Origin: JAZDRH01 sp047470865 | GTDB taxonomy: Bacteria > Pseudomonadota > Gammaproteobacteria > Pseudomonadales > Pseudomonadaceae | Reading direction: 5' to 3' | Length of the DNA: 64,000 bases | NCBI RefSeq assembly: GCF_047470865.1 | Contig: NZ_JAZDRH010000010.1 | Span: forward strand, 43,616 to 107,615 | In this document: positions 16,430 through 24,516 of the stretch, one piece after another | Layout of the letters: the number at the start of each line of letters is the position of its first letter | Numbering within the stretch: the stretch's first letter is position 1 | Notes under the pieces: model-generated | Seen by the model: the letters and a program-made list of their open reading frames with translations, nothing else | The model's database searches: none | What the model was told of the DNA's origin: nothing | Position numbers and translations under genes: made by a program

Positions 16430-18931
16430 ATGCGTCAGTCGTTAAAGCAATTAACCTTACTAGCCTTTCGCCAATTGTGGCGTGAACGCCGCTCAAGCGA
16501 AGTACGCGTTTTATTTTGGGCCGTTGTTATTGCTGTTGCAGCAAGTAGCGCTATCGGCCATTTTAGTGAACGATTACAAGGCGCTATGCAACAGCGGTCA
16601 GGCGAGTTTCTAGCCGCAGATCTTGCTCTAACAGGCACTATTGCCGCTAAAAAAGAACAAAAAGCACTGGCCAATAATCCCGCTATTAAAGCCGCTAAAA
16701 CAATAGAATTTGCCACAGCTCTGGTTTCAGATAATGGCATTCAACTAGCAAGCGTTAAAGCTGTTAGCCACCATTACCCATTACGTGGACAACTAGAAAG
16801 CACTGCTGAGCTCTATGGCGAAGTAGAAAAAGGTTCTGCTCCACAACAGGGAGAAATCTGGTTAGAGGCGCGGCTTATACCTTTATTAGGTATAGAAATA
16901 GGTGACTTCTTAGATGTAGGGGCAACTCAGCTACAGGTAACCCGTGTTTTAACCTACGAACCCGATCGTGGCGGCAACTTTAATAGCTTAAGTCCACGGG
17001 CACTGATGAATATACAAGATATTCCTGCTAGCCGTGTGATTCAACCAGGTAGTCGCTTAACCTATAACTATTTATGGGCCAGTGAAGATAAAGCACTCAT
17101 CGACCAGCTTGCACTCCAACTAAAACCAACGCTATTGCCTCAACAACGCATCAAGGATCTTAGTGAAGACAATCAACAAGTAGGTGGTGCTTTAGATAGA
17201 GCCGAACGCTATCTTAACCTTGCAAGTCTTGCTGCGATTCTACTTACGGCGGTAGCTATTGCACTATCTGCTAGCCATTTTGCGCGACGCCGTTTTGATC
17301 ATGCTGCATTACTGCGTTGCTTAGGTTTAGCACGTCGGCAAACTTCTCAATTATTCAGCATGCAAATTATTTTACTAGGTGTTGTTGCCTGTATTATTGG
17401 CTCTATATTAGGCATGAGTGCACAGGCCATACTACTGTTTCTACTTAAAGATATGCTGCCTAGCAATCTACCCAGCATGAGCCTGATGCCCAACATCACA
17501 GGCAGCAGCATTGGTCTAATCACACTATTAGGATTTGCATTACCCCCGCTGATGGCATTAGGAAAAGTGCCGCCATTACGCGTTCTTCGCCGCGGGCTAG
17601 TGCCAACCCCGCTGAGTAGTTGGTTAATTTATGGTAGTGCTTTAGCGGCTGTTACGCTGATTATGTGGCGCTTAAGCCTTGATCTCTGGCTAACTTTTGC
17701 CCTGATCGGAGGTATTCTAGCCGCAGGTTTAGTTCTAGGTTTAATCGTTTGGCTGGGTCTTAAAGCACTCCGCAAACGCTTAGCTAATGCAGGGCTAGCT
17801 TGGCGTTTGGGTTTTGGGCAATTGCTAGGGCATCCCATTGCAGCTATTGGTCAAACGCTAGCTTTTGGGCTCATTCTTATGGCAATGGCTTTGGTCATTT
17901 TACTACGCACTGAATTACTCGGTAGCTGGCAGTCGCAACTTCCTGAAGACGCCCCGAACATTTTTGCTATTAATATTTTAGATAAAGAACAAATCGGCTT
18001 TGCAAGTTTTGTTGAAGGTTTTACTGAGAAAAAAGCCAACATGTTTCCCATGTTGCCTGGGCGTTTATCTCAAATTAATGGCAAGCCTGTTAGCCAACAT
18101 CCTATGGAAGCCAGCGCACACAGTTCTTTAGAGCGCGATCTCAATCTAACATGGACTTATCAACTACCCGCCAGTAATAGCATTGTTGAGGGTCGCTGGT
18201 TCAACAAAAACCACGCTAACATTGGCGCTATTTCTGTTGAAGATAAATTTGCCGAACGCTTACATTTAAAACTAGGTGATAGTCTAACCTTTAACTTTGG
18301 TAGCGAACAACGAACAGGCACTATTACCAGCTTGCGTAGCGTCGACTGGAATAGCATGCAGCCTAATTTCTTTGTTATTTTTACACCCAATAGCTTAAAT
18401 GACATTCCCCATACGTGGATGACCAGTTTTTATCTAGCAAAAGGACAAGAGCAAAATTTACTGGCCATTAACCATAATTTCCCAAGTGTTACACTGTTTC
18501 AGCTAGATGCTATTTTAGAACAGCTACGTACTATTCTTGGGCAAGTAACATTAGCTGTAGAGTTTGTTTTACTTTTTGTTTTGGCGGCTGGAATTGCCGT
18601 ATTATTTGCAGGCTTGCAAAGCACGCTAGAGCAACGTATTAGGCATGGCGCTATCCTACGTGCCATTGGTGCGCCTAGTAAGTTACTACAAAAAGCACGC
18701 CGCAATGAATTTGCAGTGATTGGCATGACCAGTGGGCTTATCGCTTGGCTAGGTTGCGAGTTAAGTAGCTACTTACTTTACCGCTACGCCTTTGAGTTTG
18801 AATGGAACTGGCACCCTTGGCTCATCACACTTCCTCTTTTCGGCGCCATTATTATTACTTGTGCAGGCTTAATAGGAACACGTAAAGCCATTAACTCAAG
18901 CCCTATGTTGGTACTTCGTGGCGATAAATAG
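16430..18931 (+). CDS. FtsX-family ABC transporter permease (YbbP type)
   Basis: An 833-aa inner-membrane permease. An N-terminal helix (VLFWAVVIAVAASSAIGHFSE) is followed by a periplasmic MacB-like domain, a central group of helices (from about residue 260 to 490), a second periplasmic domain, and the last FtsX core (VLLFVLAAGIAVLFAGL with ILRAIGA). Two FtsX modules in one chain are characteristic of the YbbP/PA2858 family, partner of the ATPase encoded immediately upstream. It is followed by a strong terminator. Confidence 0.9.
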   Translation: MRQSLKQLTLLAFRQLWRERRSSEVRVLFWAVVIAVAASSAIGHFSERLQGAMQQRSGEFLAADLALTGTIAAKKEQKALANNPAIKAAKTIEFATALVSDNGIQLASVKAVSHHYPLRGQLESTAELYGEVEKGSAPQQGEIWLEARLIPLLGIEIGDFLDVGATQLQVTRVLTYEPDRGGNFNSLSPRALMNIQDIPASRVIQPGSRLTYNYLWASEDKALIDQLALQLKPTLLPQQRIKDLSEDNQQVGGALDRAERYLNLASLAAILLTAVAIALSASHFARRRFDHAALLRCLGLARRQTSQLFSMQIILLGVVACIIGSILGMSAQAILLFLLKDMLPSNLPSMSLMPNITGSSIGLITLLGFALPPLMALGKVPPLRVLRRGLVPTPLSSWLIYGSALAAVTLIMWRLSLDLWLTFALIGGILAAGLVLGLIVWLGLKALRKRLANAGLAWRLGFGQLLGHPIAAIGQTLAFGLILMAMALVILLRTELLGSWQSQLPEDAPNIFAINILDKEQIGFASFVEGFTEKKANMFPMLPGRLSQINGKPVSQHPMEASAHSSLERDLNLTWTYQLPASNSIVEGRWFNKNHANIGAISVEDKFAERLHLKLGDSLTFNFGSEQRTGTITSLRSVDWNSMQPNFFVIFTPNSLNDIPHTWMTSFYLAKGQEQNLLAINHNFPSVTLFQLDAILEQLRTILGQVTLAVEFVLLFVLAAGIAVLFAGLQSTLEQRIRHGAILRAIGAPSKLLQKARRNEFAVIGMTSGLIAWLGCELSSYLLYRYAFEFEWNWHPWLITLPLFGAIIITCAGLIGTRKAINSSPMLVLRGDK

Positions 18932-18937
18932 CGCATA

Positions 18938-18971
18938 AAAAGAGTGAGCTCAATGGCTCACTCTTCTTTTA
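18938..18971 (+). terminator. Bidirectional Rho-independent terminator
   Basis: The stem agagtgagc/gctcactct is preceded by an A run and followed by ttctttt. It lies between the permease gene and the convergent lipoprotein gene at 18995 and can serve both. Confidence 0.8.
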
Positions 18972-18994
18972 AGATAAATCTATGCTTAGCATAA

Positions 18995-19663
18995 TTACTT
19001 AGTAGCATTATCTACGTCTTGTTTTAGTAGCCATATAGTGGCAGCTACAGCGGCTGCAACACCAATCCACTTCACAGCATTTGCTGCTCCGCTTTCACTT
19101 TTATCAGCCGGTATTTGCGCCTGTAACTGTTTATCAAGATCAATGATATTTACATCTTGTTGCTTCTCTACTAATACCGTATTTTTTACAATTTCAGGCG
19201 CATTAATTAAACGTGTTTTTTGTGCATCAAAATAGTAGGTTCGCGTAGGTACACCATCACGTGCCGCCACTGGATAAATTTCTTTTGGAAGAAAGACCTC
19301 AAGCTCAGGAGTATGAGCAAAGCCGTAATTTTCCATTAACGCTTTATTCGTTTTAGCATTGAGCTTTTTAGGATCAATATAGAGGATATAAGCACCTACT
19401 AACTGTCCTCCTGTGATGGACAACTCAACACGGTTAAAAAACGCATGCTTTGCATAAGGCGTTTTTAAAAATGCCTGTAAATCGGCTATATCGCCATTTT
19501 TAAATTGGTAATGATTTTTCTGCCCTACTACATCAATAGTATTTTTACTAATCTGAGCACCCAGTAAGGTATCGCTTTCCACCAAACCCGCTGGAGCACC
19601 ACCGCCCACCGTTTTACAGCCTGTTACCAGTAGCAGCATAAAAAATACGCATAGCTTTTTCAT
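18995..19663 (-). CDS. Putative lipoprotein, 222 aa
   Basis: The signal peptide MKKLCVFFMLLLVTGC carries a lipobox (LVTGC). The central part (HAFFNRVELSITGGQLVGAYILYID) looks like a small beta-domain. The C-terminus has a single hydrophobic helix (AANAVKWIGVAAAVAATIWLLK), unusual for a lipoprotein and suggesting a second membrane contact. I do not recognise the family, and the function is unknown. Confidence 0.7.
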   Translation of the reverse strand: MKKLCVFFMLLLVTGCKTVGGGAPAGLVESDTLLGAQISKNTIDVVGQKNHYQFKNGDIADLQAFLKTPYAKHAFFNRVELSITGGQLVGAYILYIDPKKLNAKTNKALMENYGFAHTPELEVFLPKEIYPVAARDGVPTRTYYFDAQKTRLINAPEIVKNTVLVEKQQDVNIIDLDKQLQAQIPADKSESGAANAVKWIGVAAAVAATIWLLKQDVDNATK

Positions 19664-19832
19664 ATCATTACAAACCTATTTTTTCAGAATTATGTAGTTT
19701 CAAGGCAAGATTTACAGGTTTTATTCTTTAATTTTCAGTCATTGAAAGCCTTACAATTAAAGCTTAAAAGAGTCAGCATTACTATGAAAAAAACCTTAAA
19801 CTAGGAATATTTTCGATACAAGGAGTACTTAG

Positions 19833-20432
19833 ATGAAATACCCATTAAGCTTATTGGCCCTAACCCTCACGCTAGCAGGCTGCACTGACCCACAAGAAGC
19901 AACCAGCAGCAACTTCAGCAAGTCAATTCAAAATTTTTACAACGGATTACAGCCTGCTATCTGTTTGCCATTACCTCAGAATAAAACTCCCTTTGTTCTG
20001 GTAAATAGCAGTTTTGACAAACGCCAAGCGGATATTCTGGTGAAGCTAGGTTTACTTAGCAGCAAGCCTACCCAAGTAGAAGTCAACCAACTATTTGGTT
20101 CTGCCATCAAAGAAGGCATGGAATATGAGATGACTAAGGACGGAGAAAAATACTTCGTTGAAGATACTCATACCAATAAGTTCTGCACGGGGCGCTATAG
20201 CGTAAAAAATATTGAGAATTTTACTAGCCCTAACCCACATAACGGCATCACTGTATCTTATGTTAATTTCACCTATACCATAGAAGAACTTGCTAAATGG
20301 GCTGAGAACCCAGCCATATTAGAGTTTGACGGCAAATTAAAACAACTGCTAGAAGCCCCAGAGCGCAAAGGAAAAGCGACTTTATTATTGACAAATAAAG
20401 GCTGGGTACATGAGCAACTCTTCCGCCAGTAA
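19833..20432 (+). CDS. Putative lipoprotein, 199 aa
   Basis: A lipoprotein signal (MKYPLSLLALTLTLAGC) with lipobox LAGC starts this 199-aa protein. Two further Cys (PAICLPL and KFCTGRY) could pair. AGGAG lies 8-9 bases before the ATG. The C-terminal segment ATLLLTNKGWVHEQLF is also seen in small periplasmic proteins of unknown role. No function can be assigned. Confidence 0.7.
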   Translation: MKYPLSLLALTLTLAGCTDPQEATSSNFSKSIQNFYNGLQPAICLPLPQNKTPFVLVNSSFDKRQADILVKLGLLSSKPTQVEVNQLFGSAIKEGMEYEMTKDGEKYFVEDTHTNKFCTGRYSVKNIENFTSPNPHNGITVSYVNFTYTIEELAKWAENPAILEFDGKLKQLLEAPERKGKATLLLTNKGWVHEQLFRQ

Positions 20433-20457
20433 TACTGACGACTTGATATAGCCTTAA

Positions 20458-20484
20458 TAAGCCGCTTCTGATGGAGGCGGCTAC
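20458..20484. terminator. Possible terminator between convergent genes
   Basis: A stem formed by agccgc and gcggct with a 10-base loop lies between the lipoprotein gene and the convergent SUKH-like gene. The T tract is weak, so this is tentative. Confidence 0.4.
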
Positions 20485-20500
20485 AGATTCTTAAACAACA

Positions 20501-20893
20501 TTACTCATCTAAACTACTTTTCTTATACGCTATTGATTCTTCTTTGGCACGCTGTAACCATTTCGCAAAATTTGCAACCTCCCCTCTATATTCCCATCCT
20601 TCCAATGCAAAAGCATGAATAAAGATCACTCTAGGATCACCTGATATATCATTAGCATCAAAACAAGCAATATCATCAGAATAGTCTATTTTTGCAAAAG
20701 GAATTAAGTGCCTAGCAGGATACTGCTTCTTAAGCGCCTGAAACCAAAAATTCATTAACTTCTCAGATTCACACAACATCCACCAAGGTTCTAAATCTAT
20801 ATCCTTAAATTCGTTATTAATAAAATTAATATAATCTGATGAATAGCTAAACTCATTCTCAGATTTATTTTCAATCTGATAAGTATCTTCCAT
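20501..20893 (-). CDS. SMI1/KNR4 (SUKH)-like protein
   Basis: A 130-aa acidic protein with a pattern suggestive of the SUKH superfamily: LIPFAKIDYSDDIACFDAND in the centre, then PRVIFIHAFALEGWEYRGEVANFAKWL. SUKH proteins often act as immunity proteins against contact-dependent or polymorphic toxins. No toxin gene lies next to it, so it may be an orphan immunity gene. GGAAA precedes the ATG. The assignment rests on pattern recognition only. Confidence 0.55.
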   Translation of the reverse strand: MEDTYQIENKSENEFSYSSDYINFINNEFKDIDLEPWWMLCESEKLMNFWFQALKKQYPARHLIPFAKIDYSDDIACFDANDISGDPRVIFIHAFALEGWEYRGEVANFAKWLQRAKEESIAYKKSSLDE

Positions 20894-21033
20894 AAAATTT
20901 CCAATTTATATAAATAACTTTAAAATAATAGAAAACCCCAACCTTTAATTATTATCTTCTACGACTAAATAATAAATGATTAAATAATCTAAAAAAGGCA
21001 TTATTTTACATGAATAATAAAAAGGATAAAGCA

Positions 21034-21417
21034 ATGCAATTAACTATTATACCTCGTTTTTCTGAAGTAGACATTATGGGTCATGTATCCAACACAGCTA
21101 TGCCCGTTTGGTTTGAGCAAGGTCGAATACCTATTTTCAAACTCTTTAGTACAACGGCTAACTTCTCAGATTTAAGCTTAATTTTACGTCGCCAAGAAGT
21201 TGAATACCTTGCACAAACCTTTATTGAGCATGAAGTGGTCATTCATACAAAAATCATCAAAATTGGCACATCTTCTATCACTATTGAACACCAAGCTATT
21301 CAAAACAATGTACTCGTAGCTACTGGCATTTGCGTTATGGTACATTTTGATTATCAAGCCCATAAAAGCTTAGCTATTCCAGAAGCCCTATGTGCCAGAT
21401 TAATGAGTCTTAATTAA
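21034..21417 (+). CDS. Acyl-CoA thioesterase, hotdog fold
   Basis: A 127-aa hotdog thioesterase. The motif SEVDIMGHVSNTAMPVWFEQGR corresponds to the catalytic segment of the 4-hydroxybenzoyl-CoA thioesterase family, with Asp at the catalytic position. The start at 21034 (MQLTII) is preferred because AAGGA lies 7 bases upstream; an ATG at 21010 would add eight Lys/Asn-rich residues. A decayed second copy lies at 22880-23138, so this is the surviving copy of a tandem duplication that also involved greB. Confidence 0.82.
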   Translation: MQLTIIPRFSEVDIMGHVSNTAMPVWFEQGRIPIFKLFSTTANFSDLSLILRRQEVEYLAQTFIEHEVVIHTKIIKIGTSSITIEHQAIQNNVLVATGICVMVHFDYQAHKSLAIPEALCARLMSLN

Positions 21418-21658
21418 ATAAGACCATTACAACTGCACTAATACTTTTAGATTTAGTGCAGTGCCCACTAAGAATTTCCCTTTATTTAAAGCCTTAGGCA
21501 GCCCATAAATTCCCTATAAGGTAAAATCAAGCCAAATAAAAATAGTCTGCTAATCCATTTTATAGGCCGCTACTTTTTAGCCAGCACTTAGGTATACTTT
21601 AAAGCTTTATGCAATGGTTATTTTACTCTGTACTTTCGGAGCTTTTATGAGTCGCTAT
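21290..21658 (+). repeat. Direct repeat, copy A (thioesterase 3' end to greB start)
   Basis: This stretch is nearly identical to 23011-23393, with scattered substitutions. It spans the last third of the thioesterase gene, the intergenic region and the first few greB codons. It is one arm of an old tandem duplication. Confidence 0.95.
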
Positions 21659-21715
21659 TACCTAGCAAATAAAGCCGCACTACGCACAGAAATGTGCAGC
21701 ATCACTAAAGCATGA
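21647..21715 (+). pseudogene. greB: greB 5' remnant (copy A)
   Basis: The sequence begins like the intact greB at 23382, with the same leader and the same first four codons (MSRY). It has lost about a dozen codons, resumes in the AALR segment, and then meets a stop after 22 codons. The rest of greB is absent. It is a truncated, non-functional copy from the tandem duplication. Confidence 0.85.
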
Positions 21716-21796
21716 CACATGTCTGCAAGTATTAAACATCATAAATAGCCATGTAATTCATATTAATCTTAAAATTAATAATATTTACAGAGCATC

Positions 21797-22807
21797 TTAT
21801 AAGAGTGCTGGCACTATTTTCCCATCTATTTCAGTGAAATAAAAACGATATGTAGCTGTATCATTATCAATACGGTTTTTATACAGAAGCGGAGGGAACA
21901 TAAAGCTCTCTTTACGAACAAATCTAAAAAGTTTTCCATGACTGGCAATTTCTAACTCATAATCATTTTTATCAATGGCAACAGGTTCATAACCATATGC
22001 TTTCCAATTTTGTCTAAACATTTCTAAAATTGCATTCCAACGGCGTGATCCTTCACCGGTATAACCTGTATAGCGATCTGTTTCTTGACTTGCTAATGCA
22101 AAGATTGCTTCTAGTTTTTTCTCATCCCGTTTCTCTAATGCTTTTTCTATCTCTGCATATGCATTCCATAATCTTGCTCGATTCTCAGGCGTATTTTGGA
22201 ATGGTTTTGCCTTCATCCAAGAATATATATTAGTGGGATGATTCACTTGTAAGTGTCGCTTTGCCATTATATCGTTATTTACCCAATCAACATCATATGC
22301 TTTACTCTCTAAAGATCTCAATGTAGGCATATCAGTTACTGAAGGTTCAGGATATTTTTTACTATCTGCCACCGTAAATTTACCCTCTACATCATAAGAT
22401 ATTCTAAGGTTAAAAACCTCTTTACTACCTTCTTCTCCTGTTATTTTATTTTCTGCCATTGCAGTTATTGTCATTTCACAATAAGAGTCAGAGCCATCTC
22501 TTGTTTGTTGAGGAATTTGAAAACCTTCCATCTCAATTGTATTTTCCCCTTCAACTAGCAAAGCACCAATATCATCCCCCCATGTGATATTTTCAGGCTC
22601 CCAGCCATCGTTTAATTTTAAGATAGATGCACTAAACATTAATCCATTGATAATAAAAGAGCAGTGCATATTATTAAACCTAAATTGCCCTGTGTAATTA
22701 ACAGTAGTATTTTCATTACTAAAATGTTCATACTTCCCTTCTCCCTGTGCATTGACGACAAACTGAGAGAAAATAACAAATCCTGCTAAAATAATTTTCT
22801 TAAACAT
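21797..22807 (-). CDS. Secreted protein of unknown function, 336 aa
   Basis: A Sec signal peptide (MFKKIILAGFVIFSQFVVNAQ) precedes a periplasmic protein. The N-terminal half is beta-rich with two Cys (MHCSFI and SYCEMT). The C-terminal half has a helical region (NRARLWNAYAEIEKALEKRDEKKLEAIF) and the segment FRFVRKESFMFPPLLYKNR. I do not recognise the family. The gene sits between the two arms of the thioesterase-greB duplication, in opposite orientation, so it was either inside the duplicated unit or inserted later. AGGA precedes the ATG. Confidence 0.7.
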   Translation of the reverse strand: MFKKIILAGFVIFSQFVVNAQGEGKYEHFSNENTTVNYTGQFRFNNMHCSFIINGLMFSASILKLNDGWEPENITWGDDIGALLVEGENTIEMEGFQIPQQTRDGSDSYCEMTITAMAENKITGEEGSKEVFNLRISYDVEGKFTVADSKKYPEPSVTDMPTLRSLESKAYDVDWVNNDIMAKRHLQVNHPTNIYSWMKAKPFQNTPENRARLWNAYAEIEKALEKRDEKKLEAIFALASQETDRYTGYTGEGSRRWNAILEMFRQNWKAYGYEPVAIDKNDYELEIASHGKLFRFVRKESFMFPPLLYKNRIDNDTATYRFYFTEIDGKIVPALL

Positions 22808-22879
22808 TATTTTGATTATCCTAAAATATACTTATAAACCTGCATAACCAAGTCAGGTAAACTTAAAAAATTATTTTAC

Positions 22880-23138
22880 ATGAACAATAAAAAAGATAAA
22901 GAAGTTCTATCAACTATTATACTCGTTTCCTAAATTAGATATTATGAGGCTGTGCTCAACACAGCTATACCTGTTCGATCTTAGCTATAAGAAGGTGATC
23001 ATACCAAATCACCAAGCTATTCAAAACAATGTACTCGTAGCTACTGGCATTTGTGTTATGGTACATTTTGATTATCAAGCCCATAAAAGCTTAGCTATTC
23101 CAGAAGCCCTATGTGCCAGATTAATGAGTCTTAATTAA
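22880..23138 (+). pseudogene. Degenerate second copy of the hotdog thioesterase
   Basis: The 5' part matches the beginning of the intact thioesterase at 21010 but is frame-disrupted by small changes, and the middle is deleted. The last 42 codons (from HQAIQNNVLVATG) are almost identical to the intact copy. It is a decayed paralogue lying just upstream of intact greB. Confidence 0.88.
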
Positions 23139-23393
23139 ATCAAACCATTACAACTGCACTAATAATTTTAGATTTAGTGCAGTACCCACTAAGAATTTCC
23201 CATTATTTAAAGTCCTAGGCAACCCATAAATTCCCTATAAGGTAAAACCAAGCCAAATAAAAATAGTCTGCTAATCCATTTTATAGGTCGCTACTTTTTA
23301 GCCAGTACTTTTTAGCCAGCACTTAGGTATACTTTAAAGCTTTATGCAATGGTTATTTTACTCTGTACTTTCGGAGCTTTTATGAGTCGCTAT
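23011..23393 (+). repeat. Direct repeat, copy B (thioesterase 3' end to greB start)
   Basis: Partner of 21290-21658. Copy B carries a small local duplication (a repeated tttttagccag segment near 23300-23325) that makes it slightly longer. It leads directly into the intact greB gene. Confidence 0.95.
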
Positions 23394-23891
23394 CGCCCAC
23401 CCCGCTCAGCAGGCACTGCATTAATCACTCCAGCAGGTGAAGCAGCACTACGCGCAGAATTGCATGAGTTATGGAATGTCCAACGTCCTAAGGTCACACA
23501 ATCTGTAAGTGAGGCTGCTGCCCAAGGCGATCGCTCTGAAAATGCTGAATATACTTATGGTAAAAAAATGCTACGTCAGATTGATAGTCGGGTTCGTTTC
23601 CTAACTAAACGCTTAGAAAAGCTCCAGGTAGTCACCGAGCGCCCAGCTGATATCAATAAGGTTTACTTTGGCGCGTGGGTTACTTTGGAAGATGATGAAG
23701 GCGAAGAAGTACGTTATCAAATTGTAGGGCCTGATGAGTTTGATTTAAAAAAACAACAGATCAGCATTGATGCGCCTTTAGCACGTGCATTAGTTGGCAA
23801 AAATTTAGATGCAGAAGTCGTAGTACACACACCAGAAGGCGAAAAAACTTGGTACATCATTGAAATTAGCTACCCAACGTATGAAGATTAA
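23382..23891 (+). CDS. greB: Transcription elongation factor GreB
   Basis: A 169-aa GreA/GreB protein. The N-terminal coiled-coil (LRAELHELWNVQRPKVTQSVSEAAAQGDRSENAEYTYGKK) contains the conserved acidic tip, with the Asp and Glu of DRSENAEY that activate transcript cleavage in RNA polymerase. The C-terminal FKBP-like domain ends IISYPTYED-like. Extra basic residues in the coiled-coil (KKMLRQIDSRVRFLTKRLEKL) fit GreB over GreA. The start at 23382 follows CGGAG; the longer frame is repeat-derived leader. Confidence 0.93.
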   Translation: MSRYRPPRSAGTALITPAGEAALRAELHELWNVQRPKVTQSVSEAAAQGDRSENAEYTYGKKMLRQIDSRVRFLTKRLEKLQVVTERPADINKVYFGAWVTLEDDEGEEVRYQIVGPDEFDLKKQQISIDAPLARALVGKNLDAEVVVHTPEGEKTWYIIEISYPTYED

Positions 23892-24123
23892 ACAACAGTC
23901 GAAATTTGACTTCCCTCCCACAGCTTCTATAGTAGCTCCACACACTTGGTTAATAGCTTGATTTTAGAGGCATTTACAGCTGTTTAGCACAGTCTGTTTT
24001 GTGTATCTATATAGTAAGCTGACGATGATTTCATGCTTTTTTACGAAATATCGTATCTAACACTTCAATCCTTGCGTCATAGGGTCTAATCTACGCGCAT
24101 TATCATTACCCAAGGATTTTATT

Positions 24124-24495
24124 GTGTCGTCCAAGTTGAATTCTTTCTCAGCATTAGGCGGTTTAGTGTATTCCACAGACCAAGGCAAACTTTGCCCTGA
24201 GTGCGAGCAACCTATAACACAATGCAAATGCAATAATGATGTGGTACCACAAGGTGATGGCATTGTTCGTATACGCAGCGAAAATAAAGGGCGTGGTGGA
24301 AAAACTGTTACAACTGTAGCAGGTGTGTTACTCAAAGAAAGTGAGTTGAAAGAACTCGCCAAAGCCCTCAAAAAACGTTGTGGCGTTGGCGGCTCACTTA
24401 AAGATGGGGTGATCGAGATTCAAGGCGATCAGGTTGATTTATTACTGCAAGAACTACAACAACGCGGTTTTACTTGTAAAAAATCCGGAGGCTAG
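24124..24495 (+). CDS. yciH: SUI1/eIF1-like translation factor YciH
   Basis: A 123-aa protein. The N-terminal part has a four-Cys zinc-like motif (CPECEQPITQCKC). The C-terminal SUI1 domain has the conserved R-S-E-x-K-G-R-G-G-K-T-V-T segment and the KKRCGVGGSLKDGVIEIQGDQ motif. It starts with GTG. Bacterial YciH influences translation initiation fidelity. It lies 21 bases before speA, the same order as in Pseudomonas. Confidence 0.9.
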   Translation: MSSKLNSFSALGGLVYSTDQGKLCPECEQPITQCKCNNDVVPQGDGIVRIRSENKGRGGKTVTTVAGVLLKESELKELAKALKKRCGVGGSLKDGVIEIQGDQVDLLLQELQQRGFTCKKSGG

Positions 24496-24516
24496 CCTCC
24501 GCTCTAAGGAGTATCC

